Source: Paludibacter sp. (GTDB lineage: Bacteria; Bacteroidota; Bacteroidia; Bacteroidales; Paludibacteraceae). From it: DNA of 64,000 bases. Shown here one piece after another: positions 8,137 to 18,454 of this stretch (positions are counted from its first letter, which is position 1; each line of letters opens with the position of its first letter). The DNA lies in NCBI GenBank assembly GCA_019163375.1, contig JAFLKK010000007.1, positions 157,713 through 221,712 on the forward strand, in the 5' to 3' direction. The translations under genes and the position numbers were made by a program. The notes beneath the pieces were generated by a model, which made no database searches, was not told where the DNA came from, and saw nothing but the letters and a program-made list of their open reading frames with translations.

Positions 8137-9564
8137 TTATCTTCTTCCGGAGGAGTTATTGTCGTTTGAGCGACTTCCTCTGCTGTTATTATCTGAACTT
8201 TTATTGTTGTCTGAGCTTCTGCTATTGTCCGAAGAAGTACGTGCGGGTTTAGATTCGGCACTACGGCTTGGTTGACTGGCAGCAGGAGTATTTCGAGGTG
8301 AATTATCACGTGTCACTGAAGGAGCTGTTCGGGTTTCCGTATTCGAGTTTCTTGCAGGTGCTTGATATGATTCACGACTTGGTTGTTCAACTCTGGGTGT
8401 TCTGTTTTCAGAATTTCTGGCCGGAGTTTGGTACGACTCACGACTCGGTTGATTTACCCTTGGAGCAGCGTTTTGATTATTAGAAGGTGCGCTGGGAGTA
8501 CTATTTGAGTTTTGGTATGTTCCACGAGCCGGTTGATTTACTCTCGATCCATTGTTATTATTACCTTCATTCGATGGTCTTCTTACCGATTCCGAATTTT
8601 GACTACGGTTCGAATTGCTATTCCGACTTGAATTATCTGAAGGCGAATAGGTCCTATTGGTCGAATTACGATCGTAAGTATTTGATCTTGAGCCCTGATT
8701 ACTATTTACTCTTGATCCATCCATGTCGTAAGTTGATCGTGTAGTTCTGCGGCCGGATTCGTTGCCCGTACGGATTTTCAAATTTTTGTCATTCGATGTT
8801 CTGCTCGACTGCATATAATACCTGTTAGTCACATTTGCGTTACGAGAACTGAAATTACGATCCGGATATCTTTTAGCATAATCATTTCTTCCAATTGAGC
8901 TGTGCATACTTTCGTAATACGAACTGCGTCGGCGATCGCTATAGTAATAGCTGTGATTACGATTAATGTGCCTATCGATATGTGACATATAAATGTTTAC
9001 TTCGAAAGGGCGACGGTTGTGATAATACCTTGGATAATATCCCCAATAGTAAGGTGATGACCAACGTTGATAGGAACTACCCCAAAAGAATGAGAATATT
9101 GAAGGCGTGCTTACATACATTGGTTCGATAATATAATTGTTACCGTACAAATATGGGTCTCCAATTACCTGAACATAGGTTTTTTGGTAACGGGTACGAT
9201 CAACCACAATGCTCGCCACATCTTGATATACATCTCTGTCCAAGACAGCCTGTACAACTACCAGGTGAACATTGTTTTCGGACGACTCAATAACACGTAA
9301 GTAATCTACTTCGCCATCATTGTTCAAGTCAAGATTTGAAATTTGAGCGTCATAATCGTTCAATCTCATTTCAAATTCTTCTAAGTCACGCGATTCTCCA
9401 AATATTGAAGCTACCGCTTGTAAATCGAGATTGTAGCTAATGTCGTTGCTCTGTGCCTGAACATTTATGTTTCTTTGAGGTGCATATGCAACGTTTCCTT
9501 GTGCTACACATTGTGTGGTTGTAAATAAAATCCCCACTAATAAGACTGCTGCTGTTGGTTTCAT
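8137..9564 (-). CDS. Secreted protein with EF-hand-like motif and Ser/Asn/Arg-rich tail
   Basis: I choose the ATG at 9564, because it places a normal signal peptide (MKPTAAVLLVGILFTTTQCVAQ) at the start; the frame is open to an upstream ATG at 9621. The protein is 475 residues from 9564. Residues about 35-130 form a conserved-looking domain containing DLNNDGEVDYLRV, which has the DxNxDG spacing of a calcium-binding loop. Next comes a Tyr/Trp/Arg-rich part (FSFFWGSSYQRWSSPYYWGYYPRYYHN). The last 230 residues are low complexity, with imperfect repeats of RVNQPxRxTYQ and ARNSENR, probably disordered. Similar uncharacterised secreted proteins are common in Bacteroidota. Function unknown. Confidence 0.7.
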   Translation of the reverse strand: MKPTAAVLLVGILFTTTQCVAQGNVAYAPQRNINVQAQSNDISYNLDLQAVASIFGESRDLEEFEMRLNDYDAQISNLDLNNDGEVDYLRVIESSENNVHLVVVQAVLDRDVYQDVASIVVDRTRYQKTYVQVIGDPYLYGNNYIIEPMYVSTPSIFSFFWGSSYQRWSSPYYWGYYPRYYHNRRPFEVNIYMSHIDRHINRNHSYYYSDRRRSSYYESMHSSIGRNDYAKRYPDRNFSSRNANVTNRYYMQSSRTSNDKNLKIRTGNESGRRTTRSTYDMDGSRVNSNQGSRSNTYDRNSTNRTYSPSDNSSRNSNSNRSQNSESVRRPSNEGNNNNGSRVNQPARGTYQNSNSTPSAPSNNQNAAPRVNQPSRESYQTPARNSENRTPRVEQPSRESYQAPARNSNTETRTAPSVTRDNSPRNTPAASQPSRSAESKPARTSSDNSRSSDNNKSSDNNSRGSRSNDNNSSGRR

Positions 9565-9721
9565 AATCGTAAGTATTAAGCGGTGAATAATTGTTTCCTG
9601 ATATTGATTAAGTGCTTTCATTTATTTGTATCTATGCATAACCAATTATTGTGCCAAACTTCAATCTGCATTAAACTCTGAATATTTATTATTAATTTAC
9701 AGCTATAAATCAACAATATAA

Positions 9722-9729
9722 CAAAAATA
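9722..9729 (-). promoter_or_regulatory. -7 element (TATTTTTG) on minus strand
   Basis: 9729-9722 on the minus strand reads TATTTTTG. It would give a leader of about 150 bases before the ATG at 9564. No -33 box is visible. Confidence 0.35.
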
Positions 9730-9834
9730 CATCTATCAATAATTACCTATTCATTTAAACTTAAAACGGATCTACAATTATAATTATGGAAAATGAATCG
9801 GACTTTACCATAACAAGCAAAGACTATTTTTTCT

Positions 9835-9842
9835 TATCTTTG
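9835..9842 (+). promoter_or_regulatory. -7 element (TATCTTTG) upstream of cvpA
   Basis: TATCTTTG matches TAnnTTTG well. It lies about 270 bases before the cvpA start, implying a long leader or a separate small RNA. The expected -33 position has no TTTG. Confidence 0.5.
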
Positions 9843-10110
9843 CATCAAACACTTTCCAAAAAAAATATCGGTTAAAGTTTGGAATACTTAACGATATACT
9901 TCTAACACAATAGAGCACATAGAAATTCTTAAAAAAAAGACTTAGTTAACTTAGTAAAAGTATCAAGCGACACTTTTAAATCGCTGAAATTACCCCGTTG
10001 TCAGGGATGTTCCATATCTACCTGCTCGCGGTAAGCAGACGCTGTGTGATGAGAAACATATTAATAACATTTGTCGGATACTTAAATTAAAAAAAGACAA
10101 ACACGAAAGA
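9843..10110 (+). other. Long, possibly structured leader before cvpA
   Basis: Several short self-complementary pieces are visible: TTCCAAA with TTTGGAA near 9853-9885, AAAAGT/ACTTTT around 9955-9978, AGCGA/TCGCT just after, and CTGCT/AGCAG at about 10021-10037. I checked by eye for SRP RNA, tmRNA, 6S and tRNA signatures and found none convincing. It may be only a long leader. Confidence 0.3.
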
Positions 10111-10623
10111 ATGAATTCATTGGATCTATTTTTGCTTATTCCCATAACATTGGGATTTATTTTTGGTCTTTTCAAAGGTTTAATAAAGGAGCTCATTTCT
10201 TTAGTAGCCATCATTGCAGGCATTTTTGGCGCCAAACTCTTCGCTCCACTTGTTTCTGAGATACTAATAAATACCTTCGCCTTCTCGCCCGCCACTGCGC
10301 GCCCTACTGCATATATTATTCTATTTATTGCCATCGGCATTGGATTATTAATGGCAGCCAACGCCATAGACAAGATATTCGATTCACTATCCTTAGGAGG
10401 ATTAAACAAACTACTGGGTGGAATTTTTGGAGCTCTGAAATATGCATTGATTGTAAGCGTATTGCTCAATGTTTTTGATGCACTGGATAGTCGATTCAGC
10501 ATCGTAAAATATCAAACAAAAGAGAATTCTATAGCTTACAAACCATTAATGAAATTTGGGCCTGCTTTGTGGGAAGAAACAAAACTACAGAATAAAAAGC
10601 CAAACAACGTTGGCCAAAACTAA
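10111..10623 (+). CDS. cvpA: CvpA family membrane protein
   Basis: 170 residues with four predicted membrane segments: about 4-22, 27-50 (ELISLVAIIAGIFGAKLFAPL), 66-88 (AYIILFIAIGIGLLMAANAI) and 104-122 (GGIFGALKYALIVSVLLNV). The order of segments, the D-x-F/L start (NSLDLFLLIPITLGFIFGLFKGLIKEL) and the SLGGLNKLLGGIFGALK loop are those of the CvpA (colicin V production) family of inner-membrane proteins. The precise role in Bacteroidota is not known. rnhB follows after 60 bases in the same direction. Confidence 0.88.
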   Translation: MNSLDLFLLIPITLGFIFGLFKGLIKELISLVAIIAGIFGAKLFAPLVSEILINTFAFSPATARPTAYIILFIAIGIGLLMAANAIDKIFDSLSLGGLNKLLGGIFGALKYALIVSVLLNVFDALDSRFSIVKYQTKENSIAYKPLMKFGPALWEETKLQNKKPNNVGQN

Positions 10624-10683
10624 ATTATTCAGTTGCTGTAAAAACGAAAAATCAGATAGTATCAGTAAGGTATTCTATTTTTA

Positions 10684-11352
10684 ATGGATAAAAATATCGT
10701 CAAAAAACAAGCAAAAGCTAACACGACTGAGTCCCGACAGGGTCTGATGGGCAATTTATCAACCTTCACACTGGAATGTGGTTGCGACGAGGCTGGGCGA
10801 GGGTGCCTTGCCGGTCCGGTGGTGGCAGCAGCTGTTATTCTACCTATAGATTTTGAGTGCCCGTTGCTAAATGACTCCAAGCAACTTACCGAACAGCAAC
10901 GGGAAGCCCTCAGACCGATCATTGAAAAAGAAGCGCTGGCCTGGGCTGTGGCAGAAGTGGACAACCATGAGATTGATGAAATAAATATTCTGAATGCTTC
11001 CATCCTGGCCATGCATCGTGCAGTGCAAAAACTCGCCACTCGCCCCGAATTTATAATTGTGGATGGAAACAGATTTAAACCTTTCGAAGATATACCCCAT
11101 CAAACTATAGTGAAAGGCGATAGCAAATATCTTTCTATTGCAGCTGCTTCGGTACTGGCCAAAACTCATAGAGATGAACTTATGCAAACCTTACACGCTG
11201 AGTTTCCTCATTTCGATTGGGATAAAAACAAAGCTTACCCCACATTGAAACATCGTGCTTCGATACGCGAACACGGCACAACCGGCTATCACAGAATGAC
11301 TTTTAATTTACTTGGTGGTGAGAAAAAGGGAGTGAAAAAGCGAAAAAAATAA
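10684..11352 (+). CDS. rnhB: Ribonuclease HII
   Basis: RNase HII removes ribonucleotides and RNA primers from DNA-RNA hybrids. The signature [20 protein letters not shown] gives the catalytic Asp35-Glu36 pair. IIVDGN and the [21 protein letters not shown] block supply the other conserved residues. From the first ATG the protein is 222 residues; an internal ATG at 10747 ([17 protein letters not shown]) gives 201 residues, closer to the usual length, and may be the true start. The C-terminus has a basic tail. It converges on the tamL-like gene with only 10 bases between the stops. Confidence 0.95.
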   Translation: MDKNIVKKQAKANTTESRQGLMGNLSTFTLECGCDEAGRGCLAGPVVAAAVILPIDFECPLLNDSKQLTEQQREALRPIIEKEALAWAVAEVDNHEIDEINILNASILAMHRAVQKLATRPEFIIVDGNRFKPFEDIPHQTIVKGDSKYLSIAAASVLAKTHRDELMQTLHAEFPHFDWDKNKAYPTLKHRASIREHGTTGYHRMTFNLLGGEKKGVKKRKK

Positions 11353-11362
11353 TCACCCCGAT

Positions 11363-13648
11363 TTAGAATGGGTATCCAATGGCGAAATGAAATGCAAAAT
11401 CATCTTTAAATGTTGGATTTACTCGCCACTGGTCTATGCGAGGTCGAACCGGGTCGAATAGTTTCACTCCCATATCCATACGGAAAATAAAAAAGGAGAA
11501 ATCACAACGTAAACCCACACCGTAGGCTATTGCAATTTGTTTCATAAACGTATCAAATTTAAACGTTCCCCCTTTTTGAGTTTCATAGTTTTTTATTGTC
11601 CAGATATTTCCCGCATCTAAGAATAATGCACCCTCTAAAATTCTGAACAATTTAGCACGATACTCCATGCTCATATCCAGCTTAATATCACCTACCTGAT
11701 TATAATCCCGTCGATTATTGCTTATGCGCTGATAAACACCCGGTCCTAACGTACTTTCGCTCCAGCCCCTGATGCTATTGGCACCACCGCTATAAAATCG
11801 TTTTTCGTAAGGTATCACATCCGCATTTCCATAGGGCATTCCGACCCCTACCCCAAGATGATATACAAACCGATTGTCTTTATCAAAAATCTGATGTCTG
11901 GTAATATTGTATTCTGCCTTAATATATTGTGAATATCTGATTCCGAAAAATCGATAAGAACTATCGCTGGAATTTGGGACGGTTCCCAATAAATGATTCA
12001 TAGCGTACAACATATTGCCCGCTGCCTCAAAACTATAGCGCATCGACGAATAATTCTTCATTGGTCGATTAGCATTAAAGTTTGAATAGGAACCAGTGTA
12101 TCCCGATCGCATAATAAAGTGATCCTGATAGTTGTATGGGTTGAAAACTGGAGGCGATGTATTCAGATACATATCCTTAAAACTCTGATAAATGGTATCA
12201 AACCGCACAAAACTCAAATCGAGAAGATCCAGGCTATGACGATATTTACCTCTTAACCAGCCATATTTCACTCCTGCACCCACACTTGTGGTTTTAAACT
12301 CATCGGGGCGAAACTGAGAGCTAAAGGCAGTAGTAAACTCAGTGCTTGCGTGAATATTTCGTTTAAATTCATAACCACCAAAAGGCAACATAAACTTCGG
12401 AAATTTAAGCCCCACCTGCGCACCCCATTCCTGTGCTAGCACCCCTTTTTGCCATTCCAGCGCCAAACGCCCTTGCACACTGAGCGATTCGGCACCTCTA
12501 AAAACATTGCGATGTGTAAAACTCAGGTTATCGGCAACACCCCAATAGCCATCGGTATAAGTTCCTTCCATTTCATTGGTAATAGAAATGGCATTGGAGG
12601 GAGTAATGATGATATAACAGTCTAATGAATTATCTGCACTTTCTTTAAAACTGATATTCACATACTTGATTGGACCCAACGTATTCAGAGCCTGATACGT
12701 TCGGGCAACGGCTTCATCACTATATAAACTTTGAGGATTGATAAAGGTGTTTTGCACCAATGCATCCAGGTTGATAATGCGCTTCTTTGGAGTAACCAAC
12801 ACGAAATTTCTAAATTGAACTGTATCCAATTCCTCCGTATTTGCTAAATCGGCTGTAAGATTGGCATCGGTATTGGTATAAAAAATCACCTTACGAATGG
12901 TGAATTTTTTGAAAATAATGGCATTTACCGAATCATTATTATTGCTTTTCAGATAATCTCGAAGTTGAAGCGTCAGGTTTACCTTTTTATCGGCAGTGCT
13001 ATCCGCCGAATAAGTCAAATAATCTTTGCTGAAATTATAATGTCCCAACTGGCGAAACTGCGTTGCCACCCGATCGCGCTCTGCGCTTAGCACATCCGCA
13101 TCAAACAACATACGCGACCGAATCAATGATTTTGATGTATCGGCAGCAATTTCGGTAAGACTTGCATTTTGAAGATTGGTAGCATAATCCTTGAGTGTAA
13201 AGGGTTTATTCCCTTTTACAGTATAATTTACAATGGCTTTTCGGCCTTTGGTTATCACACTGCTTTCAACCTTAGCATTCATATAGCCTTTGTTCTGCAC
13301 ATAGAGCTGCATCTGTCTGACTGAAAGCGATGTTAGTGACGAGTTGTAAATCACCGGTGGGTCACCAATTCGTTTGAAAGTTTTGTTCAATACTCTTTTC
13401 AGCCATGAAGTCGTATCGCGCGGTGCCCAGTTGTATAACCCTAGTTGCATTCTAAATGCACCGGCAACAGCTGCATTGGGAGTTTGTCGGAGGTACTCTT
13501 TCAATTGAGATGGTGAAATATCTCTGGTATCGGTTTTTACATGCACTTTGTCCAACAATAGTTCGCCTTCGGGTACAAACTTTGTTGCATTACATGCAGC
13601 CAGCAGTAAAACAAGTACAATAAAGGAACTGAAAACACTTAACTTCAT
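11363..13648 (-). CDS. tamL: Omp85/TamA-like outer-membrane lipoprotein (TamL type)
   Basis: 761 residues. The N-terminus ends in a lipobox (LVLLLAACNATKF), so the mature protein is lipidated at the cysteine. POTRA-like domains occupy roughly residues 30-380 (for example YVQNKGYMNAKVESSV, VKGNKPFTLKDYA). The C-terminal half is a 16-strand-type Omp85 barrel, with the RFYSGGANSIRGWSESTLGPG motif (the RGW/RGF loop) and a final strand ending FHFAIGYPF, aromatic as expected for barrel recognition. Lipid-anchored TamA homologues in Bacteroidota are known as TamL and take part in outer-membrane biogenesis. The gene name is assigned from architecture only. Confidence 0.85.
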   Translation of the reverse strand: MKLSVFSSFIVLVLLLAACNATKFVPEGELLLDKVHVKTDTRDISPSQLKEYLRQTPNAAVAGAFRMQLGLYNWAPRDTTSWLKRVLNKTFKRIGDPPVIYNSSLTSLSVRQMQLYVQNKGYMNAKVESSVITKGRKAIVNYTVKGNKPFTLKDYATNLQNASLTEIAADTSKSLIRSRMLFDADVLSAERDRVATQFRQLGHYNFSKDYLTYSADSTADKKVNLTLQLRDYLKSNNNDSVNAIIFKKFTIRKVIFYTNTDANLTADLANTEELDTVQFRNFVLVTPKKRIINLDALVQNTFINPQSLYSDEAVARTYQALNTLGPIKYVNISFKESADNSLDCYIIITPSNAISITNEMEGTYTDGYWGVADNLSFTHRNVFRGAESLSVQGRLALEWQKGVLAQEWGAQVGLKFPKFMLPFGGYEFKRNIHASTEFTTAFSSQFRPDEFKTTSVGAGVKYGWLRGKYRHSLDLLDLSFVRFDTIYQSFKDMYLNTSPPVFNPYNYQDHFIMRSGYTGSYSNFNANRPMKNYSSMRYSFEAAGNMLYAMNHLLGTVPNSSDSSYRFFGIRYSQYIKAEYNITRHQIFDKDNRFVYHLGVGVGMPYGNADVIPYEKRFYSGGANSIRGWSESTLGPGVYQRISNNRRDYNQVGDIKLDMSMEYRAKLFRILEGALFLDAGNIWTIKNYETQKGGTFKFDTFMKQIAIAYGVGLRCDFSFFIFRMDMGVKLFDPVRPRIDQWRVNPTFKDDFAFHFAIGYPF

Positions 13649-13680
13649 ACCTAAGATAAAAAAAGAATTAAAAATTTGTG

Positions 13681-13688
13681 CAAATATA
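13681..13688 (-). promoter_or_regulatory. -7 element (TATATTTG) for tamL-like gene
   Basis: 13688-13681 on the minus strand is TATATTTG, a perfect TAnnTTTG, 32 bases before the start codon. The remaining intergenic sequence to 13896 must also hold the promoter of the divergent methyltransferase gene. Confidence 0.55.
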
Positions 13689-13896
13689 GCCTTTTTATCG
13701 TTTTCTTTGGTAGCTTTGTAGTATAAAACTTGACAATTACAGAGTTATAAGACCAACATAAGCTTTCAACGCAAAATTCAATTGAAAATTACAGAAAAGT
13801 AAGAAAAACATAACAAATTAAATAGTCGTTACACAATTTGGCAACGATTATTGTTTTCAATATGTTACAAGATTCATTCCAAAAAAAACAGATACC

Positions 13897-14649
13897 GTGA
13901 TTTCGAAAAGTAAAATAAAATTAATTGCCAGCCTTTCGCAAAAGAAATTCAGAGATGAAACAGGTTTATTTATAGCTGAAGGCACAAAATTAGTTACTGA
14001 TTTAGCTCCCTCCTTTCAATGCTTCCTGCTGATAGCTACTCCGCCGTGGTTGTCCGAAAATATGGATATAAAAGCCGACGAAATTATAGAGGCGGACATC
14101 GACGAACTTAAAAAAATATCCAATCAGAAAAGTCCACAAGGTGTATTGGCTGTGTTCCGACAACCTACATACACCTACAATCCATTAGAGTTGAACCATA
14201 AATTATCCTTGGCGCTTGATGATGTGCAAGATCCGGGTAACCTTGGAACCATACTCCGCATTGCCGATTGGTTTGGCATCACCGATGTTTTTTGTTCGGA
14301 ATACACAGCCGATGCATTCAGCCCCAAAACCGTACAAGCCACCATGGGGGCATTGGCACGCGTAAAAGTGCATACCGTCAATCTCAATGAATTTTTACAA
14401 TCATGCGCCGGCAAACTGCCTATTTACGGTACATTTATGGACGGGGAGAATATTTATTCCAAAACATTGACCCAACACGGAATGATAGTGATGGGAAATG
14501 AAGGAAATGGCATTTCGCCCTCCATCGAAAAACTGGTAACCGAAAAATTACTCATCCCTAATTATCCTGCGGGGCAAGTCACTTCCGAGTCATTAAACGT
14601 AGGTGTGGCAACAGCTCTCGTATGTGGTGAATTTAGACGAAGAACATAG
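13897..14649 (+). CDS. SpoU/TrmH family RNA 2'-O-ribose methyltransferase
   Basis: 250 residues from a GTG start. The N-terminal part (ETGLFIAEGTKLVTDL) matches the SpoU substrate-binding domain. The C-terminal SPOUT domain shows the three family motifs: DDVQDPGNLGTILRIADWFG, then VMGNEGNGIS, then IPNYPAGQVTSESLNVGVATALV. The enzyme methylates a ribose in rRNA or tRNA using S-adenosylmethionine; the target nucleotide cannot be told from sequence. It is divergent from the tamL-like gene and 90 bases before uvrA. Confidence 0.9.
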   Translation: MISKSKIKLIASLSQKKFRDETGLFIAEGTKLVTDLAPSFQCFLLIATPPWLSENMDIKADEIIEADIDELKKISNQKSPQGVLAVFRQPTYTYNPLELNHKLSLALDDVQDPGNLGTILRIADWFGITDVFCSEYTADAFSPKTVQATMGALARVKVHTVNLNEFLQSCAGKLPIYGTFMDGENIYSKTLTQHGMIVMGNEGNGISPSIEKLVTEKLLIPNYPAGQVTSESLNVGVATALVCGEFRRRT

Positions 14650-14739
14650 TACTTCAATCATTTCTAAACCATTTCAATCCGAAAACAGTTTTACACACAT
14701 TGTTTTCATATTCAATCAACTTCTGAATTTTTCAATCTC

Positions 14740-17556
14740 ATGTCCAAACAAGGAAATATAATCATTAAAGGTGCCCGTGTCCATAATCTGAAGAATATAG
14801 ATGTAGAAATCCCCCGTAATAAACTGGTAGTTATCACCGGCCTTTCGGGTTCGGGTAAATCATCATTGGCTTTCGACACGCTTTATGCCGAAGGACAACG
14901 CCGCTACGTGGAAAGTCTTTCATCGTACGCTCGTCAGTTTTTGGGACGAATGAGCAAACCCGAAGTCGATTATATCAAAGGTATTCCACCGGCTATTGCC
15001 ATAGAACAACGTGTAAACACACGAAATCCTCGTTCGACCGTAGGGACTTCGACCGAAATTTATGAATATATCAAGTTACTGTATGCCCGCATTGGTAAAA
15101 CCTATTCACCCATTTCGGGCGAGCTGGTAAAGAAACACGAAGCGCAGGACGTAGTAGATGCTGCCATGAATTTGGAAGATGGTACTAGATTGATGATTCT
15201 CACCACAGTTACGGCTTCAGAAGACAAATCACTTGCCGAGCAACTAAAAAGTCTTGCATTGCAAGGCTTTAGTCGTGTATTGGTAAATGACGAAACATTG
15301 CAGATAGAGGATTATATCAAAACAATTACTGCAACACCGAAAGAGGAAGATGTGTATCTGCTCATCGACCGTTTGGTAGTGGAGCATACGCAAACAGCCA
15401 TCAGCCGACTGAATGACTCTATCGAAACAGCTTTTTTCGAAGGAAATGGGGTTTGCATCCTCAAAGTTTTTGGAAATGAAGGAAACGAGTTGCTATATTT
15501 CTCAAAAAAATTCGAAGCCGACGGAATGCAGTTCGAGATTCCTTCGGTGCATACCTTTAGTTTCAACAGCCCCATCGGTGCTTGTCCGGTGTGCGAAGGA
15601 TTTGGCCGTGTAATTGGGATTGACGAAGACCTTGTTGTTCCGAATAAAACCTTGTCGATTTATGAGGATGCGGTAGTTTGCTGGAAAGGTGAAGTTATGA
15701 GCGAATGGAAAAACCAATTGATCCGTACAGCCACTAAATTCAATTTCCCCATTCATAAACCATACTACGAACTGACTGATGCACAGCGACAACTGCTATG
15801 GACAGGCAATAAATATTTCGAAGGACTGAATGCATTTTTTAAACATCTGGAGGCTGGACAATATAAAATTCAGTATCGGGTAATGTTGGCACGGTACCGT
15901 GGCAAAACCGTTTGTCACGCTTGTGGAGGTAGCCGGTTAAAGAAGGAAGCTTCGTACATTCGCATTGCCGACAAATCTATTTCAGATTTAGTATTACTGC
16001 CTGTTAGCGAGCTAAATAACTTCTTCGAGAATATTCAATTGGACGAACAGGATGCCGCCATCTCAAAACGATTATTGGTAGAAATTACGAACCGCATTCA
16101 TTTTTTGCTCGACGTTGGATTAGGTTATCTGACCATCAACCGATTGTCCAATTCGCTCTCAGGCGGTGAAAGTCAGCGTATCAATTTAGCCACGTCGCTC
16201 GGAAGCAGTCTGGTGGGATCGCTATATATTCTGGACGAACCAAGTATCGGATTGCACTCCCGCGACACGCATTTGCTTATCAAAGTGTTAAAACAGCTTC
16301 GGGATTTGGGAAACACGGTGGTAGTGGTTGAACACGATGAAGAAATTATGCGTGCCGCCGATTATCTGATTGATATCGGTCCAAAAGCCGGTCGACTGGG
16401 TGGGCAAGTGGTTTACCAGGGTGACCCGGCTATTACTGCCGAAACTGACAGCAAATCGATAGATGCTGAAATAGAAAATTCGTTCACGCTGAAATATCTA
16501 TTGGGACAAGAGAAAATTGCCATCCCAACACAACGACGAAAATGGAATAATTATATCGAAGTCATTGGTGCCCGCGAAAATAACCTAAAAGGAATCAATG
16601 TAAAATTCCCACTAAACGTAATGACAGTAGTTACCGGCGTGAGTGGTTCGGGTAAATCATCACTCGTTCGCAATGTATTTTACACTGCATTGAAGAAACA
16701 TTACGGTGGTGTGGCCGATCGTACCGGTCAGTTTGGAACGCTCAAAGGCAGCATGTTATTGGCCAAAGATATTGAATTTGTAGATCAAAACCCGATTGGG
16801 CGTTCCTCGCGCTCCAATCCGGTAACCTATATAAAAGCGTATGACGAGATTCGTAAGTTATTTGCCGACCAACAACTGTCGAAGCAAATGAATTATACTG
16901 CATCTCACTTCTCATTCAACACCGTTGGTGGTCGATGCGAAGAGTGTCAGGGCGAGGGAACAGTGACCGTAGAAATGCAGTTTATGGCCGATTTGGTGCT
17001 GGAGTGTGAGCACTGCCATGGCAAGCGTTTCAAGCAAGACCTATTGGAAGTACAATACAAAGGTGTAAATATCCACGATGTATTGGAAATGACGGTAAAT
17101 CAGGCCATCGAATTCTTCACGGAACATACCGGTCATACCGAAAAGAAAATAGTAAAACGCATGAAACCGCTGCAAGATGTGGGCGTGGGCTATGTCAAAC
17201 TCGGACAATCGTCCAGCACACTTTCGGGTGGTGAGAGTCAGCGTGTAAAACTGGCGTCATTCCTTGCCAACGAAAAACCGGAGCCAACCATCTTCGTGTT
17301 CGACGAACCGACTACCGGGCTTCATTTTCATGATATAAAAACGTTGATGAAAGCCTTCGATGCACTTATTGCCAAAGGTCATACGGTTATTATTATCGAA
17401 CATAATCTGGAAGTAATAAAATGCGCCGACCACATTATTGACATTGGTCCTGAGGGAGGTAATAAAGGTGGAAATCTTGTATTTGAAGGAACTCCCGAAG
17501 AAATCTTGAAATGCAAGAATTCGTATACCGGAAAGTTTTTGAAGGATAAAATGTAA
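14740..17556 (+). CDS. uvrA: Excinuclease ABC subunit A
   Basis: 938 residues, the expected size. UvrA is the damage-sensing ATPase of nucleotide excision repair and works with UvrB and UvrC. Two ABC ATPase modules are visible: Walker [10 protein letters not shown] at residues 34-42 and GVSGSGKSS in the second half. Each has an LSGGESQR signature followed by LDEPSIGLH or FDEPTTGLH. Zinc-finger cysteines are present (CPVC with CHAC; CEEC with CEHCHGKRF). Its leader is short and it ends at a clear terminator. Confidence 0.98.
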   Translation: MSKQGNIIIKGARVHNLKNIDVEIPRNKLVVITGLSGSGKSSLAFDTLYAEGQRRYVESLSSYARQFLGRMSKPEVDYIKGIPPAIAIEQRVNTRNPRSTVGTSTEIYEYIKLLYARIGKTYSPISGELVKKHEAQDVVDAAMNLEDGTRLMILTTVTASEDKSLAEQLKSLALQGFSRVLVNDETLQIEDYIKTITATPKEEDVYLLIDRLVVEHTQTAISRLNDSIETAFFEGNGVCILKVFGNEGNELLYFSKKFEADGMQFEIPSVHTFSFNSPIGACPVCEGFGRVIGIDEDLVVPNKTLSIYEDAVVCWKGEVMSEWKNQLIRTATKFNFPIHKPYYELTDAQRQLLWTGNKYFEGLNAFFKHLEAGQYKIQYRVMLARYRGKTVCHACGGSRLKKEASYIRIADKSISDLVLLPVSELNNFFENIQLDEQDAAISKRLLVEITNRIHFLLDVGLGYLTINRLSNSLSGGESQRINLATSLGSSLVGSLYILDEPSIGLHSRDTHLLIKVLKQLRDLGNTVVVVEHDEEIMRAADYLIDIGPKAGRLGGQVVYQGDPAITAETDSKSIDAEIENSFTLKYLLGQEKIAIPTQRRKWNNYIEVIGARENNLKGINVKFPLNVMTVVTGVSGSGKSSLVRNVFYTALKKHYGGVADRTGQFGTLKGSMLLAKDIEFVDQNPIGRSSRSNPVTYIKAYDEIRKLFADQQLSKQMNYTASHFSFNTVGGRCEECQGEGTVTVEMQFMADLVLECEHCHGKRFKQDLLEVQYKGVNIHDVLEMTVNQAIEFFTEHTGHTEKKIVKRMKPLQDVGVGYVKLGQSSSTLSGGESQRVKLASFLANEKPEPTIFVFDEPTTGLHFHDIKTLMKAFDALIAKGHTVIIIEHNLEVIKCADHIIDIGPEGGNKGGNLVFEGTPEEILKCKNSYTGKFLKDKM

Positions 17557-17566
17557 GACTAAAAAT

Positions 17567-17606
17567 AAGAAAGGTGCGTTTCAAAATGCACATTTCTTGT
17601 TTTTTA
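17567..17606. terminator. Terminator between convergent uvrA and LytTR gene
   Basis: AAGAAA-G-GTGC (17567-17577) pairs with GCAC-A-TTTCTT (17588-17598), followed by GTTTTTTAT on the + strand. An A-rich run before the stem gives a T-rich tract on the minus strand, so it can act both ways. Confidence 0.75.
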
Positions 17607-17620
17607 TAGTTTTCAACGAA

Positions 17621-18445
17621 TTATAAATTCAACGCCATTCTCAGGGCTTTATAACCTGACGGACTGGTTTTAATCTGCTGTCCGTTTTTTAGCGTAAGTA
17701 ATTGATTTTGCTTTTCATAAAGCTCTATGCGCGAGATCATTTCTACGTTTACAATCACCGATCGGTGCACTCGAACAAATTGATTTTCGGGCAGTTGCTC
17801 CTCAAAAGATTTCATGGTTTGTTCTTTCAGGTACTTGCCCTGTGCAGTAATAATCTGAACATAATCCCCATCAGCTTGCAGGTACAACACTTCCGGCACA
17901 AGTATAACATGTATTTTTGATCCCGATTTGACTGCTATTCGCTCCAACACTTCCGTCTGAGTTACTTTGGCTATAGCTGTTTCATCTTTCACAATCTCCT
18001 CTTGCAAGCCAAAAACAGGTTCTTCCAGCTGATGAAGTGCAATCATAAATTGCTGGCTTATTTGCACATATATCAACAAACCTATCAATCCCCTAATGGG
18101 CATGAAAGGAATAAAAACAGCTGCTGTATTGACATCAAAAAAGATGTATAGCAAACCATAACCGGAGCTTAGCCAAATGGAAATACAAAGTAAAGCCAGT
18201 GCAAAATGATTCATTAGCCGCTGATAAACCGTCAGCACCTGAAAGTTTCCGAATTTCAAAACCGTCCAAAGCAGTATTCCCAGTGCAGCAAACACTGCTG
18301 CATGGATGAGCCCATCAACCAATAATGTCAAAAAGGGCAGCGGCACAATCCATGCAAAAACAAGCGCCTGCACCAATGCATAAACCACCCAAAGCAGTCC
18401 GTATTGCAGCGTTTTTCTTGTATTTTCGAAAAATGGATATAGCAT
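17621..18445 (-). CDS. Membrane-anchored LytTR transcriptional regulator
   Basis: 274 residues. The first 150 hold four hydrophobic segments (for example LLWVVYALVQALVFAWIVPL, LIHAAVFAALGILLWTVL, FALALLCISIWLSSGYGLLYIF). After a linker, residues about 175-270 form a LytTR DNA-binding domain: VPEVLYLQADGDYVQIIT, KYLKEQTMKSFEEQLP and FVRVHRSVIVNVEMISRIE are its core motifs. No receiver domain and no kinase domain are present, so this is a one-component membrane regulator. Membrane signals would act directly on DNA binding. The LiaF-like gene lies upstream in the same direction, separated by a repeat-rich spacer. Confidence 0.85.
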   Translation of the reverse strand: MLYPFFENTRKTLQYGLLWVVYALVQALVFAWIVPLPFLTLLVDGLIHAAVFAALGILLWTVLKFGNFQVLTVYQRLMNHFALALLCISIWLSSGYGLLYIFFDVNTAAVFIPFMPIRGLIGLLIYVQISQQFMIALHQLEEPVFGLQEEIVKDETAIAKVTQTEVLERIAVKSGSKIHVILVPEVLYLQADGDYVQIITAQGKYLKEQTMKSFEEQLPENQFVRVHRSVIVNVEMISRIELYEKQNQLLTLKNGQQIKTSPSGYKALRMALNL

Positions 18446-18454
18446 TCTTTTTTT

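Noticed and set aside
9990..10060. Possible SRP RNA or tRNA-like piece with TGTCAGG and AGCAG words
   Set aside because: The conserved SRP loop and GGAAGCAG core are absent, and no cloverleaf can be drawn.
9990..10502. 170-codon minus-strand ORF over the cvpA gene
   Set aside because: It lies opposite cvpA, which has clear membrane segments and family motifs; the antisense frame has no recognisable feature.
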